Of a DNA stretch of 25,464 bases, positions 9,236 through 19,387 are shown piece after piece. Origin of the DNA: Fragilariopsis cylindrus CCMP1102 (lineage: Eukaryota > Bacillariophyta > Bacillariophyceae > Bacillariales > Bacillariaceae); NCBI GenBank assembly GCA_900095095.1, contig FMBT01000014.1, forward strand, positions 1 through 25,464, written 5' to 3'. The notes beneath the pieces were generated by a model. The model did no database searches and had not been told where the DNA came from. It saw only the letters and a list, made by a program, of their open reading frames with translations. How positions within the stretch are numbered: position 1 is the first letter of the stretch; the number at the start of each line of letters is the position of its first letter. Position numbers and translations under genes: made by a program.

Positions 9236-11499
9236 TTATGGCTCTACAACAAGCCCTGAACGAGAACGGGCCAACCCAGTAGAAGCAAAATTGTTGTTTA
9301 GTGTGACGCTATTTCTGTGTGCAGCCGTTCCAATGGCAGGCATTTCTAACTGAAATGTTCCATTCGAAACAAGTTCTGAGTCTTCTAACCTAAGGAAAGC
9401 GTTTTCTGGACTAATTGCACTGATACCTGTCAATGAATTTTGCGAGATATTACAGTTGATAATATCGGCATGGCCCTGTTCTAGGTATATTCCTGAAGAA
9501 AAAATTATTTTTGAGCGATGTCGTTAGTACCTTGATATGATAAAAATCAGATTCGCGACGTAAATAACGAGCATGTTCCCCTTTCGCTTTTCTGCCACTT
9601 ACCAGAATGACCACTAGCAATCCCACGACGATAGTGAGTGTTACCTTTACCGTTATGTAATACATCCGATTGTTCGATCGTAGCTCGACTTCCAGGTCCA
9701 CCTATGTAAATGCCTGTAGCCGCACAGTCATGAATGTGGCTATTGATGATCTTCACATGGCCACCATCAATGTTGACAATCCCACGTCCAGAAGAAGATG
9801 TCACGTCGACACGATCTAAAATTGCTAAAGGTTGGACCACATCGGGGAGGGGTACATCGTCTGGTCCTATCGGAGGCTGAATCTGAATACCTGCATTGCC
9901 ATTCCAGATATCGGTCCCATGACTGATATGTTTCAGTTCAATATTCCGAATAGTACATGATCCCTGACGGATCCGAACCAATGGTTCGTTGTGACGACGT
10001 GACCTTAAAACCAAGGTTGCTTGTTTGGTAACGATACCATTCCTGTTCCTACAACTTCCATTACTCTCATTATTACTCCTCGATGTAGAGTTTTCCACAA
10101 GCAAGGTTGTGGTAACTGCTGCATCCTCCTCATGCTGAAACACATGATTGTCATCCATATGACGTTCGTCATCATCATCGCCGTCATCGTTGTCGTCGCC
10201 TACTTCAACATCAACGGTGCGACATTGGAATATATTACGAATCGTCGACTTACGTTTACGTTTGGATTGTTCGAGCGGTTTAACTGGAGAAGAGCGATCT
10301 TCGATGTCGCTAATTTCATGAGAGGTACCAGGATAGTACTCCATCGTTTCAACTGTAACAGCCACCGAGTCTCTGTCTTCATCTATTGTAATGGCTTCTC
10401 GCAACACGTATTGGCCGGGACGAATGAGGATCCGAATTTCACTGGGCTTAGTGGAATCCTTCTTGGCCATCTCGATCACACCAAGAGCACCATGGACAGT
10501 AGAATAGTCTACGGGGACACATGGATTGTATTGGTAATATTTCTTCCATGATTCTGGAACCTCGTCCCCGTCTTTCCACTAACACATGATGATTGAGACA
10601 ATAGGCAAGAAGATGTACAGGTAAAATAATGTAGGAACAATGTACAACAACGAACAAAGAGAATAGATGTTAATACGATACAATGCAAAATAAGATAATT
10701 CTTTCTTCCATCACACTATTGACATCGTAGACCTAGATAAGAAATGAGTGCGTACCTTGTATAGTTCTTCACACAATCGTCTCCAGGTTGATTCTTGTGC
10801 TGTGATTTGACGCCAAAAGCGATTGGTTCTCCCAATAACGGCTGTCTTTTGTGGTCCAATATAGGCTAGTATTAATGGCAAAACATCATTGGGGCAGTCG
10901 TTTTGCATAAAATGCATGATATTGAGAGGTAAAGTCGTTGCTGACGACGTAGTAGTAGCCGGTAGTGAAACATATTGTTGACCTTGGCAATATTCCGTCG
11001 TGTGATGGCGCTGTTTGCTGTTGACGTGATATTTATGATGATGAGGAGGATTGACAGTGTGCAACTTATGATAGTTACTAGGAGAAGATCGGACAGTAGA
11101 AGATGACAATACCAATGATGGCGATGATGATGGAGAAGAAATGACCATGGTCGCAGTGCTAGTAGTAGTGCTAGTAGTACTACTACTACTGTGCTGCGTT
11201 TGTAAATGTTGTTGTTGTTGATTGTGTTGTTGATGGTGTTGTTGATGGTGCTGTTGATGTTGATGTTGATGACGGTTGTTGTGATGGGTGATACCCATAC
11301 CCGTAAAAGCAATCCCACGAGAGGTCCATCGTTTAAATAAACTCAACTTTTTGTAATTGTTGTCTCGTGGTAACGGACGGGATTCCAGATTTGGCGATCT
11401 GCTGGCAGTGCCAGTACGTGTAGCTTGACGAATCTGGAGTGACATAGTAACTAAATAAGTGTGTATGTGTGTATGACCAATAGGGGTTTTAAAATTCAA
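9236..11499 (-). CDS. F-box / right-handed beta-helix protein, three exons
   Basis: Exons 11499-10756, 10578-9603 and 9492-9236 give 658 residues. The introns are 10755-10579 (177 bp) and 9602-9493 (110 bp, with TACTAAC at 9529-9523). Residues 70-140 are His/Gln- and Ser/Thr-rich low complexity. An F-box fits residues 202-248 (D-C-P-N-D-V-L-P-L-I-L ... T-W-R-R-L-C-E-E-L-Y-K), and exon 2 continues in frame as W-K-D-G-D-E-V-P-E-S-W. The rest has parallel beta-helix repeats: R-I-L-I-R-P-G-Q-Y-V-L, short T-I-R-N-I-E-L and I-I-N-S-H-I-H-D-C-type rungs with G-I-Y-I-G-G and G-I-Y-L-E-Q-G turns. This order resembles FBXO11-type SCF ubiquitin-ligase adaptors, where the F-box binds Skp1 and the helix binds the target. 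An acidic loop (D-D-D/E/H-rich) interrupts the helix. Met1 or Met19 could be the true start. Confidence 0.87.
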
Positions 11500-13413
11500 T
11501 GAGACTTGAAAATGTTTTATGTGTGTTACGTTCTGCAGAAAAATTGATGAAGAAAGGTGGGCGGCTCAACAAAAAGTCAGACGATGGACGGTGGGCAGTA
11601 TATTATCTGTTTCTGTTGGTTTTTGTTTGAGACTTTCGACAGTGAAGAGAAACAAATAGAAATGTCGTATGATCGATTTTTCGGTTTTCGTGAGAAGTCA
11701 GAAATTCTTTCAAATTCAATTCTTAACCACCGTTATTTGACTTATTGTTCTTCCACTTCTTGTCTATTCTGATAGTTGATCGATGTTTGTATATAAATAT
11801 AGAGACTCACTCACCTGCTATTGGGAATTCTTTTGTAACCAAAAATATGATGGTATATGATGGTACTTGTAATCGGCACACAACCAAACAATTTCCGAAA
11901 TTCCGATTTGAAAGAAGAAATTAGTACGCATCATAATATGATTGATGTCATTTACTGTAAATTATTACCGTGATACAATAGCGAAGAATAAAAAGTGCTG
12001 GAGGTAGGAAGGATTATTTTTTTTAAATCAACCCGTTAGTGACTGTGTATGATCGCGTTTCGAAGCAGGGGCGCGCAAATTATACGGTTGGTAAGTAAGT
12101 CTTCGTTTGTAGATCGCGCCCATAGATGTTCCCCGTGTAATGGAATTTATTTACGGGTTTATGGCATGAAATGTCACCAGGGTAAAATACAGTAATTGAA
12201 CGAGAGAAAAATTAATTATAGCGTAGTTGCTTCGACAACTTACTCATTCGCTTTTATCCTTTTATATACTAAACGTTTCTATGACGCTATACACGTGAAC
12301 AGATTCCATTTTACGGAGGAAGTTATTTCGGATCGAATTAGAAAGTGAAGTTTTCGGTTAAAAGACCGTTAATAATATTCATCACGCGAAGAGTGTACGA
12401 TAAAGCGGTAGAATACTACTAGCCGTAGTAATATTTCTAGTATGTGCTCGACAAAAAATAGGAGTTTAAGAATGTATGGCACAAAAGGTCATCAAGATTC
12501 GAGATTCGCAGTGTGTCGTGACTGACGTTTGCAAGCAAGTTCAAAAGTCTCACAGGTGAAGATTTGTGCTTCGAATAATTTAGTTTTTTCTTTCTAAACT
12601 AAAATGTCTCTTTTTTTGTGACAGCAGAATAGATTTAGATTCATTCATTATGTTTGTTTGCAACTCTAATATAGAACAGTTTCGTCGAAGGAAATTGCTT
12701 GCATCTACAAGTGATGGAACGGAAGCAATTAATGTGAGAACTATCTGATATGGATGAACTCTTGTAAATAAAGGCTGATGTTATGTTAGTTGTCCACTTT
12801 TATCCACTATTATAATCACTATTATCCACTATTATCACTATTATCCATTATTATTCACTATCAAATGCACTATCACTATGCACTACTATCAACTATCCAC
12901 TATCAACTATTATCCCCTTTTATCCACTAATATTATCCACTATTATCCATGATTATTATCCACTAATTTATCCACTATTATCATGATTTTTCCACTAAAT
13001 ATTATCCATTCCACTAATATTATCCACTATTATCACTATTATCCATCAAATATTATCCACTATTATCACTATTATCCACTACATGTGCACTATCTGTGGG
13101 AGTAAGACACAAGTAACTAGGGAATGAATGACCAAGAACTGACCATATACGTAGATATATACCACTAATGGGCAACTAAGCTTGCACTTCTAATAAACAC
13201 TACTGTATTTACATACGATAATTTTAGAAGTCTCAGCCAGTTATTAACTTAGTTACCTATGATCTTTCAATCGTGCGCGAAAACCGTGTATTGATGCCAC
13301 AATAGAATCGAATTTAATCTAACCCATAGCTATTTAACAGTACCGTAAAAAGTTTATGCAGTTATGAATTGTACAAAACAAATAACAACAACAAGCTAAA
13401 CCACAATGTCGAA
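11500..13413. other. Divergent intergenic region, F-box / P450 genes
   Basis: About 1.9 kb between the starts of two divergent genes. It includes a G-poor minisatellite (listed separately) and a weak inverted repeat (GGGCGCG near 12068 with CGCGCCC near 12114). I see no coding sequence with recognisable composition. The open frame 11557-11772 would need a GTG start and resembles nothing known. Confidence 0.45.
12793..13093. repeat. G-poor ATTATCCACT minisatellite
   Basis: About 300 bp of degenerate direct repeats built from ATTATCCACT and ATTATCACT units, with almost no G on the plus strand. A 30-bp block is repeated exactly at 13016-13045 and 13049-13078, a period of 33 bp. The tract ends about 320 bp before the proposed P450 start codon. 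Confidence 0.93.
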
Positions 13414-16400
13414 ATGATCGTAGAAGATAAAGAAGAAAATGTCCTATCATCAGTATTGAAGAGGGTAAAATATGTCCCATGACCGTCGCAGATAAATACA
13501 ATAATGATAAGACAAAAGCAGAAGGACGACTGGTAGTACTTGTTTTACTTCTTTTCCCGATGATTGTTTTTTCGGGCAGCCACCCTCCGTCGTGATGCCT
13601 CCTCATCCACCAGGTTGGAATTCCTTACCTATCGTGGGTCATCTTCCAACGCTCAGGAAATATTGTGAAGCGGGAGAACCGGCGCCTGCCATGATCAAAG
13701 CCTTTAATATGTGCGATGGAGATATGATGTCACTTGATATTCCAGGTCTTAGTGAAAAAGGACTATACTTTACAGACAACGCCGAATATGCAGGTATCGT
13801 CTCCACTGACCTCGAACACTGGGGTAAAATTACACATAAAGATAGACGAGGTCCCTTTCACATGGCGAGGCAAGTTATCGGCGATTCTCTCTTTGTTGCG
13901 AGTGACACAGAGGTAAGTTTTTCGTTGTCTTCGTTCCTATTTTTGACCCCCTAGCACCCGTGAATACATTGTAGACTCACTTCCTCTCAATTTTGTTCCA
14001 CTTCTTTTTCCAACGATCTTTTTCGGACAGCCAAACTGGGGTAAGGCACATAGAATTTTAATGCCTGGTAAGTTTGTCGTTTTCTTCATTCCTAATTTTT
14101 TGACCCCTGCTCATGAGTTTGATATAGAATAACCAATACATCGTAGACTCACTTCCTCTCGATTTTGTTTCACTTCATTCACCGGCAACTTTTTTTCGGG
14201 TAGCATTTTCCTCATCGGGACTCAAAACACTAGTGGATATCACATTGCTTAAAGTTGATCGCCTAATAGATCGTATCGGGTCGTCTCAGGAACCATTTGA
14301 AATTGGCGAGACATTTACGTCTTTGACATTCGATATCATAGGAAACTACATTGGAGGCTCTGGTCTCGATTTCGGAACGACTGAACATCCAGAAAGGATG
14401 GCCACTGATAAATTCTTGGTTGCTCTTGACGTAACTCTTAGGTCTCGACAGAACGCCAGCAAGATTTTCAATGGACGATTGGATCACAAGATATACAAGA
14501 AGCGAATGAGCGCTTACAAAACGCTTCATGATAGTGCGATGGAGGTTATAAATGATCGTTTAAGCGGAAAGACAATAAGCAAGGAGGGACATCCTGACGT
14601 ACTTGATCGCATGCTAAACACAATCGACAAGGAAACAAACGAAAAAATGGATATCACGCTGATTCGCAACCACCTTATTTTGTTTCTCTTGGTTGGTCAC
14701 GATTCGACGAGCTCTTTGTTAACATCATTGATTTATGTGTTGACCCAACACCCGGAAGTAGAGCAGAAGATCCGCGAAGAGGTTGAAACAGTCATGGGTG
14801 AAGATGACCCAAACATGGAAAATATCAAGAAACTTTTATACACGATGGCAGTTATTAAAGAAACCCTCAGACTGTTTCCTCCTGCACATGCATTGATTAA
14901 GACTTGTCTCAAGGATACAACTCTCGGGCCCTGGGATATTAGAGAAGGAGCCCGAATGGTTGTTCTCGTAAAAGAAGTACATAGAAACAAGAAATACTGG
15001 GGCGATAATGTCGATGATTTTGATCCATCCCGGTTCTTGCCCAATTCGCCTAATGCGCAAAAGCACGAACATGCTTGGTTGCCATTCAGTTCCGGTCCAA
15101 GAGGATGCATCGGGATGCAATTTTCATTGATTGAAGCGCGTATTATCTTATCAAGAATGGTACAGAAGTTTACCTTTCGACTTCACAAGGATGCGGAAGT
15201 AAAGGAGAAGTTCCGCACTGTAGGTTTTTTCTATCGGATCTAGCTCTCTAGCCTGTATACGTAATCCACAAGATTCGTTCATTACTAACATATAATCTCC
15301 TATTTGTCATCCATTTCTAGTTCATGAAACTAAGCAAAGTATTTGTGACTGCGCATGATATTGACAGATGTATAAAACTTTCCATTCATTGTCCGATCGC
15401 TGAGCTGAAACCTACTACGACGGCTCCTGCTATTACAGATTTAGATCTAGAAGTGATTGAAAATCACGATGGAAAATTGAGTATATACTATGGTTCCAGC
15501 ATGGGAACCTGCGAGGATCTTGCGCAGCGACTGTACGACCAAACGAAACATATGGGGTTTGATGCATCTGTTAGGCCTCTCGACTTTGCTGCTTCAGAAG
15601 GTTTTGAAAAGGATAGACTTATATTAATTGTAGCATCTACATATAACGGCCTCCCGCCTGACAATGCCAAGAAGTTCGCTGAATATTGCAAAAATCTTGG
15701 ACCGAATTCTTTACGAGGCACCAAAGTTGCCATAATTGGCATAGGTAACTCTAATTGGAAGAGATTTCAAGCATTTCCATCATTTATCGAAACTGCTCTG
15801 CGTTCGGCTGGCGCAGAGATTCTCTGTGAAAGAGGTGTGGCTGATGAAGAGAAAGACATTCAAGGTGATATTGATAGCTGGGTCGATTCGGAATTTTTGC
15901 CTACAGTATTTGAGGCTGTTGGATTGAAACCCTACATAAGTGCCAAAAGGGTCAGTATCGATCGCTATTGCAGTGATGTCCCCGAACCTGTCATGACCAA
16001 CTCGACCAAGCAAAGCCATCATCTTCTTCGTTCCGCGGGTAGTAGGCTTGCAACTGTCGTTTCTGCACGCGAATTACATAGTCCTAATTCAGACAGGAGT
16101 GCTCGACATGTCGCATTTAAGCTTCCAATTGGCATGGATTATCACGAGGGTGATCACCTTGCTATACTTCCTGAAAATGACTCTGAACTTGTTCGCCGTG
16201 TTGCGTCACTCCTCAAGGAACATGATTTGGGACGGGTTGTAATGATGACAGCCGCTAGCAACGATGACAAAGCATTTCGTCATCTTCCGCTTGGTATTCC
16301 AATCAAGGTAACAGATCTTCTCAGTCGTTATGTGGATCTTCAAGCCCCAATTACTACTTCTTTTGTGAATGCAGCGGTACTTTCTGTGACTGATTTAGAA

Positions 16401-17249
16401 CAAGCTGAAACCCTGAAAGGTATTGCCGAACTAATTTGCGATGGCGTAATTGGTGACTGGCAGCAGCTTCGCCCACTCCAGATCCTATCTGCGTTTCCTA
16501 GTGTTCAGATGACTCTAGAAAGTGCGCTTGTCACCATTGCGCCAATGAAGAAACGATATTATTCGATTTCTTCTTCATCCGTGGCTTCAAAAACAGAACC
16601 TCGAATCGCTACTGTGACGGTGGGGTTAATTGAGGGCACATCAGTAAAAAATCCCACGATACTTGCTGCCGATCAACTCGACTCAGAAAAGTTTCGTGGT
16701 GTATCCTCCGGGTATCTTGCAGATATTCGACCGGGACATCTTGTAGAAGTAAGTGTCGTTAAAAATAATCGGTTTCGTTTACCAAAAGATACTTCAATTC
16801 CGATCATTATGATTGGTGCTGGAGTAGGACTGGCGCCATTTCGTGGATTCATTCAAGCAATGAATGCAGAAGCGGGGGATCATCGAAAAGCAATGCTCTT
16901 CTTCGGATGTCGCAACGAAAATGACTACATATATCGATCAGAACTGGAGTCTGCACAATTAGAATTACAAGTTGCATTTTCTCGTCCAACAGATGCAACA
17001 CCGAATTCTGAAAAACAATACGTACAGGATTTGTTATGGTTAGATCGTGACCGTGTTTGGAAATATCTTAAAAAAGAAAGAGCACACATTTACATTTGTG
17101 GGGACGGCCGTTACATGGCAAAATGTGTTGATCAAACGTTGCATCGAATCGCTGTAGAGAGGGGAAACATGAACAAGAATGATGCAGTTGAATTTTTTGA
17201 GCAACTGGAAAGAATTGGCGGCTATTCACAAGACATATGGTGTAACTGA
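13414..17249 (+). CDS. Self-sufficient cytochrome P450-reductase fusion (CYP102/CYP505 type)
   Basis: Five exons give 1121 residues: 13414-13464, 13580-13912, 14031-14067, 14204-15219 and 15321-17249. It is a heme monooxygenase fused to its own NADPH-FMN/FAD reductase; members of this class hydroxylate fatty acids. P450 part: P-P-G-W near the start, W-G-K-A-H-R-I-L-M-P-A rebuilt across two introns, I-helix G-H-D-S-T (305-309), E-x-x-R (360-363) and heme loop F-S-S-G-P-R-G-C-I-G with Cys442. Reductase part: flavodoxin domain about 533-680 (Y-G-S-S-M-G-T; S-T-Y-N-G-L-P-P-D-N-A), FAD motif R-Y-Y-S-I-S-S-S (891-898), NADPH motifs G-A-G-V-G-L-A-P-F-R-G (978-988) and C-G-D-G (1072-1075), and near-C-terminal Trp1119. 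Length and order match CYP102A1 (1049 residues). No N-terminal anchor is visible, so it is probably soluble. Exons 2-5 are secure. The 17-codon exon 1 is inferred from frame and splice sites; Met at 13595 is the alternative start. Confidence 0.93.
13465..13579 (+). other. Proposed first intron of the P450 gene
   Basis: 115 bp, GTAAAA...GGGCAG, phase 0. Its last ~40 bases (TTGTTTTACTTCTTTT... TTTTTTCGGGCAG) resemble the 3' ends of the next two introns. This supports its being an intron and suggests relatedness. The 5' half shows no similarity. Confidence 0.55.
13913..14030 (+). repeat. P450 intron 2, related to intron 3
   Basis: 118-bp GT-AG intron after codon 128 (phase 0). Its first 38 bases match the start of the next intron with about three mismatches and a 2-nt gap. 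Positions 13964-14004 match 14136-14176 at 38 of 41 bases by eye. The middle parts differ in length. Confidence 0.93.
14068..14203 (+). repeat. P450 intron 3, related to intron 2
   Basis: 136-bp GT-AG intron, phase 1, separated from intron 2 by a 37-bp exon that encodes the conserved W-G-K-A-H-R-I-L-M-P. Its 5' block (14068-14107) and 3' block (14136-14176) match those of intron 2. The exon between them is not duplicated elsewhere in the gene, so a tandem duplication that included coding sequence does not explain the pair. Confidence 0.93.
15220..15320 (+). other. P450 intron 4, at the heme/reductase boundary
   Basis: 101 bp, GTAGGT...TTCTAG, phase 0, with a perfect TACTAAC branch site at 15283-15289. 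Splicing joins F-R-T to F-M-K-L-S-K-V-F. It lies close to the junction between the P450 domain and the linker to the flavodoxin domain. It is unrelated in sequence to introns 2 and 3. Confidence 0.88.
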
Positions 17250-18227
17250 AACAGAATACAAAGAAATCATTATTAAACATAGAACAATTAGATACATGCC
17301 CAAAAATGTACATTTTGTTAAAACCAACTCACTGTAGTTTCAAAGCCTTGCATTCTGTATTTATAATTCTTCGGTGTTACCTTCTCCTTTCATAAAATCA
17401 GTAGTATGTGATCTAGCGTAGAGTATGGGAGATGCAAGTGGCCTATGAAAAGGCAGTAATAGAGAAGGTGAGGGAAAATTCGAAATGAGTATTAATTTTT
17501 GGAAGGGTTGTGTTACTACTAACTTTCTATCTATATTAATTGTTAAACTTGTTTTAGCTGGGGCAATTCTACACATGGTGGGTATCAATGCTCTTATGCT
17601 TGATGAGCCTTAAAATTATTAAGCAAGTTTAGAGCTTTAAAGAATTGTAGTAATACATATACTACATTTATTAGAATAGGACCTACACTATAATATGACT
17701 TGTGGCTTCATAAATAAGCCTGTACTGGGATCTACATACATGTTGTCACTTTGTGGAATAAAAATCTCACAGAAGTGATATTATTGGTATTGGCATTCCT
17801 TGTTTTCTGCGTCCCAGCAGATTTCTCTACAGAAATCCATCTTCCACCTCATTGAAAAGTGATTGTTGTTGACTGTAACACCATTATTTTGCATCTAATG
17901 ATCTTGAAAAAATTTGCGTGGCATTTGGGGGTCAACAGGAGGATATCTGTTTCAGTGGATATTGAAATATTCCCCCGAATTTTCCACGTGACTCATTCAT
18001 TAATTACTCAAGGCCACCGAAACATGTACTCACAAAGGAAACATACATTCACACGATCTTCAATCTTCCGTAACAGTTGCTACCGTGCAAAGCCTCGAAA
18101 TAAAGAGGAGAAGGGATCGTGAAATACAAGTAGTAACAAATTAAATTAGTGACCTAATAACAATTAGACCAAGTTTGAACACAAAGCCTGTTGTTAATCA
18201 ACCGAAAAAATATATTAATACCAAATC
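17250..18227. other. Intergenic region, P450 / prohibitin genes
   Basis: About 980 bp, AT-rich, containing the P450 3' UTR and the prohibitin promoter. A weak spliced small-gene candidate is listed separately. The plus-strand open frame 17859-18122 has no family resemblance and I do not call it. Confidence 0.35.
17432..17632 (+). CDS. Candidate tiny spliced membrane protein (weak)
   Basis: Not recognised. A 12-codon exon (17432-17467, M-Q-V-A-Y-E-K-A-V-I-E-K) would join in phase 0 to 17558-17632 (L-G-Q-F-Y-T-W-W-V-S-M-L-L-C-L-M ... stop). The intron of 90 bp has donor GTGAGG, a perfect TACTAAC at 17517-17523 and acceptor TTTTAG. The 36-residue product has one hydrophobic segment with charged ends, like small respiratory-chain or ER subunits. 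An upstream exon ending before a CTAG at 17412-17415 is possible. The splice signals are the main support; they could also be chance or part of a UTR intron. Confidence 0.25.
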
Positions 18228-19082
18228 ATGGCTCAACAAGCTTTAAAAAGTATCGGACGCTTGGCGGGTGTTGCCACCGCTGGAACATTTACCGTCAGTA
18301 GTTGTATCTACAACGTTGATGGTGGTCAACGAGCTGTTATGTTCGATCAGCTCCGGGGCGGAATCTTGCCTGACGTAATGGGAGAAGGGACTCATTTTTT
18401 GATTCCATTCGTCCAGCGTCCTATCATCTTCGATATTCGTACCAAACCACGGGAAATTCCCTCTGTGACAGGAACGAAAGATCTACAGATGGTCAACATC
18501 AAATTGCGTGTATTGTGGAGGCCCGTAGCTGAAGATCTACCGAAACTTTACCGTGAGTTAGGAACAGACTTCGATGAGCGTGTGTTGCCTTCCATCGGAA
18601 ATGAAGTCCTCAAGTCAATAGTTGCTCAATACAATGCTGAAGAGCTCCTAAGTAAGCGTGCTGAAATTTCTCTACGGATCAAAACAGAAATGATGAAACG
18701 CGCCAAAACTTTCCATTTGGAGTTCGACGATGTGTCAATCACCCACCTTACCTTCGGACGGGAGTTCATGATGGCCATTGAATCGAAACAGGTCGCATCT
18801 CAAGAGGCAGAACGTCAACAATGGGTTGTTAAGAAAGCTGAACAGGAACGACAGGCAATGGTCACTCGGGCAGAGGGAGAAGCGGAGGCTGCTACTATTA
18901 TTACAAATGCCATGGAAAAGACGGGCAATGGTATTATCGAGGTCCGACGTATCGATGCCGCGAAGGAAATTGCTGCGAAGCTTTCGAATAGTCGCAACGT
19001 CATCTACCTTCCTAATACCGGTGGAGGTGGTGGATCAGGAGGAGGTGGGTCAAATTTACTACTAGGATTAGACGCGAAGTAA
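18228..19082 (+). CDS. PHB1: Prohibitin 1, mitochondrial inner membrane
   Basis: Intronless, 284 residues. PHB1 and PHB2 form ring complexes in the inner mitochondrial membrane that scaffold proteins and modulate the m-AAA protease. The N-terminal hydrophobic stretch (about 12-28) is the membrane anchor, followed by Y-N-V-D-G-G-Q-R-A-V-M-F-D. The SPFH/PHB domain (about 27-190) carries G-E-G-T-H-F-L-I-P, R-P-I-I-F-D, D-E-R-V-L-P-S-I and D-D-V-S-I-T-H-L-T-F-G, all PHB1-type. A coiled coil follows (about 185-225, E-S-K-Q-V-A-S-Q-E-A-E-R), then R-N-V-I-Y-L-P. The C-terminus is slightly unusual: a Gly-rich stretch (about 265-274) before N-L-L-L-G-L. Length is close to the human protein (272). The context says nothing about regulation; PHB2 is not in this window. 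Confidence 0.97.
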   Translation: MAQQALKSIGRLAGVATAGTFTVSSCIYNVDGGQRAVMFDQLRGGILPDVMGEGTHFLIPFVQRPIIFDIRTKPREIPSVTGTKDLQMVNIKLRVLWRPVAEDLPKLYRELGTDFDERVLPSIGNEVLKSIVAQYNAEELLSKRAEISLRIKTEMMKRAKTFHLEFDDVSITHLTFGREFMMAIESKQVASQEAERQQWVVKKAEQERQAMVTRAEGEAEAATIITNAMEKTGNGIIEVRRIDAAKEIAAKLSNSRNVIYLPNTGGGGGSGGGGSNLLLGLDAK

Positions 19083-19387
19083 AGAATTAGACAAAAATCT
19101 GTGGAAAACTCATTACAACAACATAAATGTATACTTGTAGTGGGAACCTACCAAAAATGTTTTCTCTTTGCGAACTAACGCTACATTTTACCGTTAGAAT
19201 CGATCATATACTCAAATTTATCTTCAAACAAACTTAAAACTTATCTACAAACAAAAATCCCCTGTGTGTGCCTTTTAGAACTATTCATAGTGTGATTTTC
19301 TTCCGCTTTACTTTATCGTTAACTTGGATGATTATCTTCTAAAAAAGAATCAATTTTACTTTAGTGATCTTCATCATGGTTTTTCCC
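19083..19387. other. Convergent 3' intergenic region
   Basis: 305 bp between the stop codons of prohibitin (+) and the ATP-grasp gene (-). AT-rich 3' UTR sequence; I see nothing else in it. Confidence 0.4.

Noticed and set aside
11557..11772. Plus-strand 71-codon open frame upstream of the F-box gene
   Set aside because: It would need a GTG start, and nothing in it resembles a known protein.
12068..12120. GGGCGCG / CGCGCCC inverted repeat
   Set aside because: Only seven bases with a ~40-nt loop; no other sign of an RNA or a mobile-element end.
12793..13093. TTATCCAC units as DnaA boxes or a CRISPR array
   Set aside because: The context is eukaryotic, the units are degenerate and overlapping, and there are no unique spacers of constant length.
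14733..15120. Minus-strand open frames over the P450 heme region
   Set aside because: Antisense shadows of a well-supported coding exon.
17859..18122. Plus-strand 87-codon open frame before prohibitin
   Set aside because: No homology-like motif and it lies in the expected promoter/5' UTR of prohibitin.
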